This document shows positions 45,301 through 56,601 of a stretch of DNA of 62,999 nucleotides, one piece after another (within the stretch, counting starts at the first letter, position 1; every line of letters starts with the position of its first letter). Source of the DNA: Dentipellis sp. KUC8613. Taxonomy: Eukaryota; Basidiomycota; Agaricomycetes; Russulales; Hericiaceae. Made by a program: the position numbers and the translations under genes. The stretch spans positions 1-62,999 of the forward strand of contig NSJX01000043.1 in NCBI GenBank assembly GCA_002286715.1, in the 5' to 3' direction. The notes below the pieces were generated by a model, which worked only from the letters and a program-made list of their open reading frames with translations, had not been told where the DNA came from and searched no databases.

Positions 45301-48267
45301 ATTCTAGTTGCATCTGAGGATGGGCGCCTGGTCCACTTTTCGTGGCGTTCGCTGTAAGTCGAAATGGTGAGAGCGCGGCGCGCAGGATGATGGACTGTGT
45401 CACTGCGTGCATTTTCGACAGTGGTACTGGTAGCTTGCTGACTGGACGAGTGTGCGCGGTATCGGACTGCTGTGCATGCGTAGGGCGTACGGTAGGGTCT
45501 TGAGCAGTATCGACGTTGCCGTTTCTGTTCATAATCAGTACGATATTAGGGTCAGTTTTTGATCGCGCAGCGTGCGCTTGCGGACAAATCTAATCATTAG
45601 ACGAAGACACCAGCGTCTTCAGGTTTTGACGCGGGGCCGGGTAGAGGAGGTGATTGTCGAGTCCGAGGCTCCCGAAGCGGAGGTACGTAGTCTATTGGCA
45701 GACGTACTGGTGGCCGCGCACTACCTATCCAAGTGTTTGAGCCAGAATACGGATGTCGGCCATAACACATGCATGACACTGAGCCGAAGGGCTTAAAGGT
45801 CTTCGAAGGCGACGGCGGGTGCGGGGTCTGCCGCCCTTGACCCGCAAGGGAACACCGTGCCGACGCGCGCAGCGAGCAGCCAGACGATCCAGAGACAATC
45901 CATAGACCAGAGATCAGAGGCATCTCAGACGGCGCGCGACATATCCAGACAGGACGATATTGCTAGAACCCCATGCCCTCGCGGTCATCGAAGAATTCTT
46001 CAGCGTGTCCTCCTGTCGCAAGGTGAAAGTGAAGCGTATTGTATGTCGGTGGCTTACTAGCCCTTAGCGACAAGGGCACCGGTGCGAATGCGGCGTCTGC
46101 ACTCGGAGTTGCACGTGCTGGTACGTGGGTATGAGAAGACAAGCAATCCACAGACAACCCATTGACGGGTCACGAGCGGCATGCGGGGCGGCGCGCCGAG
46201 GGCCTCGCGTCGCAGAAGCTCGAGCGCCTCTTCTGCAGAGAGCAGTGGTTAACGTGGTTGACCGGTAGAAAGCCTAGCGTAGAAGCTCGATACGACTCAT
46301 GTAACACCAGCACCGGTACACTGCCGACAGCAAGATCCGGGGCTGCATATCACAAGTCGCGGGAAAAACGTATGCCAGATGAAAGATGCACATGGATAAG
46401 AGCATCGAGGGTCTGTGTTGAGCATGCTGGCAAGCAACCCGAGATGCGCTCGCGGGCACGCAGAGAGAAAGCCTGAGAGGGGTAAGTACGTGGGCGTGAG
46501 GCGGGTCGTGATGAGCAGAAGGAGACAGCAGATGATAGTTGCCGGCAGAGAGCTAGTGACGTGAGTTTCGAGCTCAGGAGAATTCGGTAAATAAACAGGT
46601 TGAGAATTTGGGTGCGGCAGAGGAGTGGGCATACCGGGAGACGGCATAGAGCAGTCAAGTTGTTCGCGTAGATAGCGTCGGAGGGGAGTTTACGAGGATG
46701 ATTAGAAGGAGATGCTCTTGGTGGGGAGTAGAGGAACGGCAAGGGGCCTTGAGATATCGAGGTAGTTTCAGGGGTATAGCCGCAAGCTTATACGTCTGTC
46801 AGCCGCCCGCGGCCTGCCAGCGCCGCGCGATGACAAAAACGAAGAATGACAATGTGGTAATGTTTTCGGAAAGAAGACGCAGGATGTACGTTCGAAAGTC
46901 TCGAGATGTTGAAGGTATGCTTTGGTTTCAGGGGGATAATCGCAGGGCTTCAGATGTGTCTGTCAGCCGCCCGCCGCCCACCACAGCTACGCGACTGAGA
47001 AACGGTATTATCCACATGGAAACCATATAGTGAGTAGCATACCATTGCTCTTCCGGGTGCTTGGGTTGTTGCCCAGCGTGCAGGGGTGTTTGAGACGTGC
47101 GACTAGTAATCAGTAGTTGTAGAAAGATTGACCAGAACATACCAAATCAAAGAAACACATCATGATACATGCAGGAAGAGACAGAAGGCATAGATTGGCT
47201 TATGGAGAGAAATAGCTTCATGGCGGTGCGAGGGTGCGTATGCGGGTGTGCGGCCATGCAGGTGTAGTGCTGCAACTAGGAAGCCGCAGCCGACGGCAGA
47301 CTCGGCTGCCTCTATTCGCATTTGCAGCGCCGCTCGAATAGGCAAGCCCTGCCTGGTGCACGTGATATTCACGCGTCTCGACTCTCAAGGCGCGTCGTTG
47401 GCTTCGAGCTCCTTCGCTTGCCTTTCTCTTCATCACCTCCATCTCTCCACGACTTCACATATTTTGCATAACATCATGCATACAGAGCAACTTGAAAGCG
47501 CGCGTATGCAAAATTTGACTGCAAAGTATGCCGAATATCCACTCATGCGCAGATCAGCGTTCTGACTGGCTTCAATTGCGCGATGTTTCGAAACCCCCCA
47601 CAAAAGTGTGTTCATCGACTTGACTCGATCCTTTGGATCGTGAGTAATCAATTTCGTGCTTGAAGGAGGCCTGTGCTCACGCGCGAAAGCCTATCTGCGT
47701 CGAGTAGAGAAGGTTAGCAACCCTAACCCATGCCGTAAGACCTCGAGACTCGAGGCCCAGGCACGGCTGCATCGGGCGTTAGACCCGCGTGGCAGAACAT
47801 TTTGCCTCTTGCTCTCCAGGTCTTCAAGTTCTCGGTCCTCATCCAATCCCTACAATTGACTCGCGCCTACAACCCTTGTAAACACATGCAACTATCGACA
47901 CTGAGCCTTCCAATCATAACATAGACGCGCCATTGGCGCCGCAAAAGACAGAAGTACGACCACGGGTCCTCGTATGGTGGGAAGATAGCGATATACCGAT
48001 AGGCAGCGGAGATGCGGGCACGGTCGAGCGGTCCGGGCCACGGTCAAGTGCCTCCCGGGCCTCCGTGGAGACTAATGACTAGGCGAAGCGTCATATCGCA
48101 TGCTGCTGCCCGACGGCACGAAAATTAAATTGCCCACGAAAGCCCTCGTTCGAAAAGCTTGCTTCTGCCGTCGTCGGGCGGCGCCCTTCTTCAGTTCCCT
48201 CCTGCTGCCACGCAGGGTGTCCTCCTCGTCGAGACTGACGACTGACGACCGCTAACGACCCGCAATA
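42303..48267. other. Gene-poor 6-kb interval with degenerate repeats
   Basis: No supported gene. It contains a C run and ATG repeats near 42462-42525, a degenerate tandem array (43178-43740) and two related segments around 44083-44170 and 44500-44580 (both with gtgacagacgtcgat). It also holds a pair of related stretches at 46755-46815 and 46922-46975 (both with gtctgtcagccgcccgc). Long frames here lack any family resemblance. Confidence 0.45.
43178..43740. repeat. Degenerate tandem repeat
   Basis: Four imperfect units beginning near 43226, 43320, 43583 and 43670. They share gtaagtggattgctagag, a gctggagca box, acacgcgacgtggggtg and tcgatgagatcggg in the same order. Spacing is irregular (about 90-260 bp). 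Confidence 0.55.
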
Positions 48268-50251
48268 ATGATCTCCGCAGGCGCCATCGTGTGGATCTCG
48301 GTGCGCCCGCTGATACGCCTGTGAGTGCGCTCTCCCGTGTGCATCAGCAGCAGCCCGCGGACCGACACACCCTGCGCGCCCAGATTCCTCAATGTCGGTG
48401 CAGGCTTCGTCCTCACGCGCGCCGACCTCTTCCCCACCATCGCGGCGCGCGGCGCGGGGCAGATCATCCTGGTGAGTCCGCCGTGCCTGTGTTCTCTCGC
48501 ATCTGCGCCTGTCCTCACGCATCCCAGAACATCGCGCTCCCCTGCCTCATGTTCTCCCGCATCGTCCCCGCCTTCACGTCTCAGAACATCCACAACCTAG
48601 GTCTGCGCACCTCGCCTTAGGCTTTGCACTGACCCAGCATGCTGATCGCGTCAATGCCGTGCTAGGGCCGCTCGTCCTCGTTGCTTTCATCTACGAGGCC
48701 CTCGGCATCGTTATGGCGTGGCTCATCTCGCAGTTCTTCTGGGTCCCTCACCGGTTCCGCTATGGGATACTCGTTGCAGGCGGTTGGGGCAATGTGGGAG
48801 ATATCCGTGCGTCTCCCTTGGCGTTCTCCTGCATTTCACGTCCACCCACTTATTCCCTACAGCGACGTCTGTGATCATGAGTATCACCGCCTCGGCGCCT
48901 TTCAACGGCGCGGAGGATCAGAATCTTGCTGTCGCGTACATTGCCGCATTCATCCTCGTATTCTTTGTATGTCCTCCGCCGACCCATTTCGCTTTGCCCC
49001 TCACTGTGCGCAGATCACGCTCTTCCCCCTCGGCGGACATAGACTTATCGCAAAGGACTATGTCGGGCCGGACGTCGAAGCAGACGACGTGCGCGCCCAA
49101 ATGCGGCGCAAGCGCCGCCGCATGCTCGCCCTGCTCGCGGCGCCCCTCCGCCGGCGCGGGCGCGGCCCGCTCGACGTCGAGGCCGCAGACGAGGCGGAAG
49201 CCGAGATCGAAAGAGAGAAGGAGAAAGAGAAGGAACGGGAGAAGGAAAAGGCAGGTGGTGAGCCGTTCGCAGACACGACGTCCGTGCACAGGCACGTTGC
49301 GTTCACCGGCGAAGACACAACTCGTGAATCAAGTCCTGCCAACCCGCCCTCCACGCCCGCAGACCCCAACCCTGACTCAGACAACTGCCGGTCCAAACAC
49401 GTCTCATTCCACCCAGACGACACTACCGTCGCGCCGACTGACCCCGTAGGCCCCTCCGTCCCCGTCTCTCCCGCCCCCACCATCACGCCTCCCGACGCCG
49501 ACACAGGCGCCGCAGCCACCCCCACCCCCGCAAAGCCGCGCCGCAGCGCCCTGCGCACGCTGCACACGATCCTCACGGAGCTGCTGAACCCCTGCTCGCT
49601 CGCGATCCTCATCGCCTTCCCCATCGCGCTCGTGCGCCCGCTCAAAGCGCTCTTCGTGCCGATCGACAACTCGCCGATCCCGAACGCGCCCGACGGCCAG
49701 CCGCCGCTCGCGTTCATCCTCGACACCGCGACGTTCATCGGCGCCGCGAGCGTCCCGCTCGGGCTCGTCACGCTCGGCAGCGCGCTCGCGCGCCTCAAGG
49801 GCGGCGCCGCGTGGCGCGCGGGCCCGCGCGGCGCGATCATGGCGCTTGCGCTGGGGAAGATGGTGCTCAGCCCCGTCGTGGGCGTGTGCATCGTGCGTGC
49901 GCTCGTGCGCGCGGGCGTCATTGACGGCGGGGACCGCGTGTTGCAGTTCGTGTGCATGTGCGTCCTGTCCCTCTCTCTGTTTCTGCCACTGTCTCTGTCT
50001 CTGCTTCCGTTTCTACTTTTTTTTTCCTGGCGCGTTGCGATCGTGGTGCTGATATACGTATGCGCCTGTGCGCCCGTGCGAGCAGATTCCTCGCATGCCT
50101 CCCGACGGCGACGACGCAGGTGTACCTCACGCAGGTGTACTCCGGCACGGGCACGGCGGAGCATCTCTCCGTGTTCCTCATCCCGCAGTACATCATGATG
50201 TTCATCACCATGACCGCCCTCACGGCGTACACGCTGCAGCTGCTCTTCTAG
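48268..50251 (+). CDS. Auxin efflux carrier-type (AEC/PIN-like) membrane transporter
   Basis: Exons 48268-48320, 48384-48471, 48528-48600, 48666-48806, 48863-48966, 49014-49957 and 50086-50251 give 522 residues. The N-terminal half has five hydrophobic segments, with GAGFVLTRADLFP and NIALPCLMFSRIVPAF typical of the Mem_trans family and GNVGDIPTSVIMS carrying the family's helix-break motif. A charged loop of about 150 residues follows, containing a Glu/Lys repeat (EREKEKEKEREKEK). The C-terminal half again has membrane helices (LNPCSLAILIAFPIALVRPL, then FIGAASVPLGLVTLGSAL). Fungal members are usually predicted in the ER or plasma membrane; the substrate here is unknown. The last intron is 128 nt. 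Confidence 0.9.
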
Positions 50252-51439
50252 CCCTCTTCGCTGGCCCAGGTTAGGGATACTTGTGTCGGGGGCGGTGTGG
50301 TGTATGTTGCGGAGATGCTGGGGTTGACTCTAGCTATAGGATGGGATTGTGGCGGAGCTACCGGTATGTTACATGTAGGGCTGATGCGGTGATATAGACT
50401 TAGAGATCGGGACGCCGCGGGCGATGTACAGTACGACTGTTATGCATCTGGATGGTTGGCTCATGATTCAGGGAGGCCCGCGCCCATTTTTGGTGTGTGC
50501 GTACATACTGTATGTTGTTTGGGAGCGGCGAGACAGCGCATCGACGGTGATATCCTCACGTGCGCATGCAGTCCGGCTCGTCAGGTGGGGATCCACTGGC
50601 GGGACCCGGGTCTTTTGGTATGTAGATGGCACATGGAGAATTTGTCTTCAAAAGGACGACACTGTGTGGTTGGGATCAGATTCGCAGGACGCAGAGCCAG
50701 TCGGACGATGCCAGTGATTGACGAGAAGGCGAGGGTAGATTGTGACGGCGTTACCCTCCGACTGTCGAACTCCTTGCGTGTCTACGATTCGATCGGCTCC
50801 CATGCGCTCCCTGCAGTCTTGCGCGTCTTTCAGAGCTTAGCAGCTCACTGGATCAGACTCGAGAATTCCATGAATTCCCGAAGAGAGCTGGGTATTAGCA
50901 AGGAGGCGTGTCTGTGAGGGAGCGTGTCTTCTAGACAGTAATCGGATGCCCGTGTATGTTCCTCGCCGCGGGTCTCCGACCACCACTGATATGATATAAG
51001 GCCCAAAGGACGGTGAACGGCACGACCCGCTACCTGGTTGCTTTGTATTTCCTGTCTATTCCCTCCACGGGGAAGGGAGTTTCAACCAATATGCTAATGG
51101 CATGAGTCGTAGCATACGATGAAGGACGTCGAAGAGGACTGGAGCGATGACATAAGGACCATGGACCAAGTCGTGCGATTTAGGACGTACCGTGCGAAAA
51201 AAGGGGTCTTTTTGTCAAAACATAGGAGAAACGGCAAAACGAGTGTCTGCAAGACCCAGCTACCTAAAGGTAGCGGGAACTGTTCACCTAACCCTGGGAA
51301 TAGCGGATTCGACGCAGCGCGCGCAGGGAGCAATCGAACGTGTCGTTCGCCCTTGCATCCATGGGAGGCCGTACGGCGTTGGTCTACCCTTCAAGTTCTC
51401 CGCCGGTGCAGAATCTTGAGACGTCATACTAGTAGGGGA
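50252..51439. other. Interval without a confident gene
   Basis: No gene recognised. 51110-51440 may hold the decayed 3' continuation of the FunK1 relic that follows, but the similarity is too weak to assert. Confidence 0.35.
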
Positions 51440-52330
51440 CAGAGACGAACGGTTCAAGATCGTCCGGACAGATGCTGCATTGCCTGCATAGTTCGCTATG
51501 CCCTTGACTTTATCCTCGGCTGCAGGCTCTGTGGAGCGGTCATACCCCCGTTCGTCGGCGGATATGCATGGGATTCTCCAGAAGAGATCATGGGAAGGGG
51601 ACCTAAATCAGTATCGCATACGAGCGACACGGAGACGATGCCTCGGGCGAGGGCGAAGCAGAGAATCTGCGCTCGTAATCCGTGGGGCACAAAGACTTGC
51701 ATGCGATGCTGGTGAGTGAGAATGGCACCCACATGTTCCGTCGTTCGGCTTTGCTTCTCGATACCATTGTCCAAATCTGATCGAACAGTAGAGTGATCGT
51801 CCTCGATCGTGGAGGTATCAAAGAGGTCGGTCCACGAGGAACGTCGAATGAATCCTATCTAGAGCATTGTGGTGGATTCATTGATCGTAGTCTCCTTCGC
51901 GAGGATAGCCTTGGAGCTCGCTACGCAATGCTCGGCGATATAGTGAGCCAGGAAGACGTTTGCATCGGGTCGGCGGAGTCGTTCTGCCTCGTGAGCTTCA
52001 AATCTCTCTGGCGTTGCTCTCTTCATCGGGTTCTGAGACCATCGGACCATCCGGACCTGGCGAAAATCTTGAGACGTGGCCCACATGATTGAGAGTCAGC
52101 GATCTGTGCCGCCTCAACAACGGGCCGGGGGTTCCTATACTATTGTCATGCTGATGAGTGAGTGTAGGTGCAAAGAACTCTGCACAACCTACGATCTCAA
52201 TCGTGTGCTTCTATTGCAGCGACCTCGTCTACGGTTGCACTTGATAAATTTCATCTTTCTCGTCTGTTGCATCAACGACGTCGATATCTGAGCAGGGCTT
52301 ATACGTCTCGTCGGCCAAAATCTGCTCGCC
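51440..52330 (-). pseudogene. Decayed FunK1 kinase relic (A/B type)
   Basis: Minus-strand fragments align in order with kinases A and B. RPDANVFLAHYIAEHCVAS with KETTINES (about 51970-51890) matches the RPDGGVY...KCVAI and KESNIS segments. EHVGAILTHQHRMQVFVP (about 51735-51680) matches EYVGQVFTHQHRTHVFAL. VKGIANYAGNAA (about 51515-51480) matches the DYARNG segment. A splice-donor-like match to the first intron of A lies near 52190. Frames shift between blocks, stops occur, and the catalytic kinase half is absent, so this is a dead copy. Confidence 0.7.
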
Positions 52331-52679
52331 TGTCCCACACTAATCGTCGCTGCGAGGGCAATGAATCAACGATATTTTATAAAAGGGAGGAGACATACAT
52401 CAAACAAACAACAATACGATGCGAGGAAAGTCAGCGACTCCCGAAAAACGAGGAAATTCGCTTATGAGCGGTGTCCGTGACGACATCTAGCCCAGCGGGA
52501 TGACGAGATGAAGAACGTGTGCTGCTGTTGAGGCGGGACCGCAAAGTTGTACTTCAGAACCGTATTGTATGGGGGCCATGCAGGCCAGAAGACTCTTGAG
52601 ATAGGGAGAGTCCTTTGTAGTTGCTCTATAGACTCGGAGGCTTCATGACGCGGCGCTTACCTCGACCAGGCCATAGACT

Positions 52680-53010
52680 TGGCGCCAACGTGTCGGGTCA
52701 TCACGTGTGTTGTGGTCGAGAACAGAAGTTCAACCTAGCTTGATCTTTTGACCTCTTACCATTCACCATAAGCTTAAGTCCACCGGCCGCATCTGAAAAG
52801 GACAGCATTGTGCGTCATGTTGCTTTGATCTCATATCAGAGCCATTTCGAACTTCGGCCACTCACAGACACGCTACCATATCCGTTCATTCAGCTGCGCC
52901 ATTGTCCTCTTGGGTCACAACCAAGCCTCACCCTCGACACGTTCCACACTCGCGTGGCAGCGTCAAAGAAACACCGCCCATTGTCCATTGTCTGTCGTCT
53001 GGGTTTGAAA
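52680..53010 (+). repeat. Kinase upstream region, uninterrupted copy (empty site)
   Basis: About 330 bp upstream of kinase C. It matches 59340-59403 joined to 62725-62999, with roughly ten mismatches over the right-hand 275 bp. At 52736-52737 it carries the single TA at which the other copy received transposon element 2. Confidence 0.92.
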
Positions 53011-53058
53011 TTATTTCATATTGTTACCGGCCACATCGATTGAACACAGCCGGTCGAG

Positions 53059-53065
53059 TATATAA
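53059..53065 (+). promoter_or_regulatory. TATA box of kinase C
   Basis: TATATAA 43 bp upstream of the ATG at 53108. Confidence 0.6.
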
Positions 53066-53107
53066 CTGCTCTCGCCCTCCTTCCGTACGCCCTCACTCTC
53101 CTTCACC

Positions 53108-55916
53108 ATGCCGCTCACGTCTAACGATGAGGTCCCTCCGCTTCGTGAATCTTATAGTACCGTCCCCCAAACGCCCAATTCGAAGCGTGCAAGTTCTGTC
53201 ATCAGGTCGGTTATAAGTATCATACCAGCCGTGAATCTTCACGAGCTCACATGTTTTTCCAGCGACACTCCTCGCTCTATTCGATCGGAGCCAAAGAGGA
53301 ACGTACCATACGAGCGACAAGACGTCTGCAAAGAGATGGACGGAGAGATCGTCACGGTCCCTCATGCATCGTTTCTCCGTGACTACGCACCCTGGGACCC
53401 CTCCGAAGACGTCGTCGAAGCTTGTCTCGACGAGCTCATGAAGGCTAATATCGTCACAAAAGATCGCCATAAATTCTCGGCATTCAAGAAGAAGCCGAAG
53501 AATTCCTTCAAATCTGAGGTTGCTGCCTACAAGTTCATCACGAGTATCTGCGACGCTGTCGCCAAGACGGATGTGCCCCACCGGGAAGCTTGCTTCAAGA
53601 TGGTGCAGAAGCCACGCAGTAGGACTGCGTCGGAGACTCCCGGGTCGTCGCACGAGATCGATGGGTATTTCAAGCCACTCAAGTCGACGGTGCCCGACGC
53701 GGTCGAATCAGAGTCGAAGGACACACCGACGGCGGACAGCGCCGTGAACTGCGAATGGAAGTTGGATTCGGGTCCAGACCCGACTGTCGACGTATGCTTC
53801 ACGTTGTTTCTTCTATGACTGTCGAGATACTGAGGCTTGTTCTTCAGAACTACAGGAAAGTCGTTAGTGCGGCCGTCCACGTCATGAACGACGACGTGAG
53901 GCGCATGTTTACCTACAGCGTGTGTCCTTCCTCGCTCCGCTCGATCCCAGCGACCTCTCTGACCATGCCTGATTAGATCACGATTGAGAACGAGCGGATG
54001 AGCCTGTGGTACTGGTCCCGCTCTCACTCTGCCAAATCGGACTGGTTCGACTTCACTAAGGTCCGTTCGCTCGCATCCTTTGTCTTCTTGGTAACGTTCT
54101 TACATGTTACAGGACATCCATACCACCATTCGCGCGCTCGCGTCGTTTGTTTTCGCGAGAATGGATGAGATCGGCTACGACCCATCCATTCAACGGCGTC
54201 TTGATATCGACAACAAGCAGCGCAAGTTATGTCTCGTGTTCGAAGTTCAAGACGAGCAGAAGAACAGGAATCGCTACTTCAAGACGTTGCACTCGGTCGC
54301 TGAGCATCTGAGCCTCCGTGTCACCGGAAGGTTGACACGTGTGTTCAAGGTGATCGAAGTCGGCGGCTTTGACGATCTGGCTCCGGTTCGAGGTGCAAAG
54401 AACAGGATCTTGAAGTATGTATGGCTGGATGCGGAGGCAAAGACGGAGAGGGAAATCCAGGAGAGCATCTTCAAGGATCTGGACCAGTTCGCCAAGAAAC
54501 TCGAAGATCGATGCAAGAGGAAGGACGATGAGCGGGATCAGCATGATAAAGAGAGTGAACTCCCTGAATTCCATGAGGTCACTGAAGAAGACAAGAAGAT
54601 GCTCTGTGCAATTCTCTCCAAACCAGAAAATTACAAGCGTTACTTCCTCACGATCGACTGCGACCAGCAAGGCTTCGAATCAAAGCCGGTCTCCCCAGAC
54701 GCGAAAATCGAAGACCGCATCTTCACTCGTGTCGCCCCGCCCACCGTTTCTGCCTCTCTTCCACACGCCGACACATCGCGATCCCACCAGACGTCTGCTA
54801 CGTCATCTCAGCAACCTGAACAGAAGAAGCGCGACCCTCGCGATTATGTACCAAAGCGACAGTATCGAGTGGTGTTCAATGAGGTGTGCGAGGCCTTGCA
54901 GAATGTACGGGAGTTGAAGACTGTAATCAGAGGCATGCAGGACTGCCTCACTGGTATGCATTTTATTTGTTTGCAACCTATCGTGCCGGTGCTGACGTCT
55001 TATGTGCAGCTCTTCAATTAATGTTTCTCGCCGGCTGGGTTCACCGTGATATTAGTGGCGGAAATCTGCTTTGGTTCTCAGAGACCGGGAAAGAGGGCCG
55101 AGGGATTTTGAGCGACCTGGAGTACGCGAAGAAGTTCGATCCAGATGGTCAGGGGAGTGCCGACCCAAAGACTGTGCGTGATATAGTGACTCTAGTCTCT
55201 CACGTGGTTAACGTAGCGGACAACAGGGGACGCCATTCTTCATGGCAATTGAAATTCAACGTCGCGTCTACATCTACCGTCAGGATGACGAGTTTAGTTT
55301 ATCGAACAACATCCTTAAATATCCCAAGCGCCAAGATTTCAGAAATGTGCAGTCTCTCAACGTGATACACAACTTCGAACACGACCTCGAATCGATGTTC
55401 TGGCTCCTCCTCTGGACAATCACTGTCCGCACGGGCGATGCAAATACTCAAGATCTCGTGGCCTCAATCTTCCGTCAATCTCTTTCGTGCAGTACAGATC
55501 GAGAGAAGGCGATCACCAGCGGTGACGAGCTCATGAAAAAGCTGGAGGCTAGAATATGTCAAGAGCTGAAAAAGATTGTGGAGCCGTTGGCAGCGTTTCG
55601 TCTCGGCCTCATGTGGTCCTACGTGAACAGAAAGCAAGCACTTAGCAATCGCGCAACATACTCTCCACTGTATGGGTACGTCCGGAATGCGTTGGAGGAC
55701 TGCCTCAAAATCGCCGAGGATCCCAAAGTGCCGCTCTTGCCCGTCAGGTTTGTGCGCGACTCGGAAGAAACACAAAAGAAGAAAGTGCACCATTTGGCCC
55801 CCCAGACGCGCAAAAGGACTCGCGCATCTGCCAAGGCCGACGCTGGGAGTGGGTCCCGAAAATCGCAGCGCATTTCGGAGCAGGCACGGTCAGCGAGGGC
55901 TGGGACGGGAGCGTGA
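53108..55916 (+). CDS. FunK1-type fungal protein kinase C
   Basis: Exons 53108-53205, 53263-53791, 53848-53919, 53977-54060, 54113-54953, 55010-55173 and 55227-55916 give 825 residues. The first intron is 57 nt and in phase, so its retention would add 19 residues without a stop. The catalytic loop is WVHRDISGGNLLWFS (Asp about 555). The metal-binding DFG position reads DLE in SDLEYAKKFD, and MAIEIQ follows. NFEHDLESMFWLLLWT is the conserved late helix. The C-terminus is basic (RKRTRASAKADAG, then RKSQRISEQARSARAG), possibly a nuclear-targeting tail. It belongs to the FunK1 family but to a different subgroup from A and B, with different intron positions. Kinase D converges on it. Confidence 0.85.
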
Positions 55917-56601
55917 ACCCGTGGAGTCGATATTAGACTGCACTCCCGCCTTTTCCTTCGCGCTTTACTACACATATATCCAGTACTTAGTACTTTCAAC
56001 CTCTGTACTTATAACACTGCGCTGCTCTATTCGGACTCTAGACGGACCAGTCTGGGGCCACTTTGTAAGTTTCGTGTGCATGTAGCATGCGACATCGACT
56101 TTGGTGGTCAAAGAGTCGTCTCAGATACTCGGGCATCTTTGCTTATTGACGCTGCAGCCATACCACCGACGCCTGTACCGAACACAATGCAACAATAATC
56201 ATATCTATCTGCATTGACCACCTGCCGCCACACTCCCGCCAAGATATAAACCGCTAGGATGAGTGTCTACCTAACTTCGAGCGACCTACCTTGTCGCAGA
56301 GACGCAAGTCTTACCGCGGTGTCACCATCAGCCCGCCTTCCTCGCATCCCTTCTCAACGGAGTCTTCCTCGGAGCAAAGGAACCGACACTCGCGCACGCA
56401 CACGCACACGTATACGCACACACAGGCTGAGCCCCGACGATGCAGTCGTGGTCGTGGAAGGCATGCTGCAGACCGTGCAGACAGTTATCAGATATATTGG
56501 TGCAGAGAATGAAAGCAGTATATACACGAGTAGCAAAATGCGAAGGAAAAGGGGATCATCATGCAGGTTCAAATCGACGACGCCGCGCGCACCCGTTCTT
56601 C
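55917..56601. other. Convergent interval between kinases C and D
   Basis: 685 bp, including both presumed 3' untranslated regions. A CA-rich run lies at about 56391-56425. The C-terminal coding ends on either side form an imperfect inverted repeat. Confidence 0.5.

Noticed and set aside
48723..50164. Long minus-strand frames opposite the AEC-type carrier
   Set aside because: Antisense shadows of a GC-rich gene with clear membrane helices on the plus strand.
56391..56425. CA-rich run as a possible CRISPR or structured repeat
   Set aside because: A simple dinucleotide microsatellite without spacers; the organism is a fungus.
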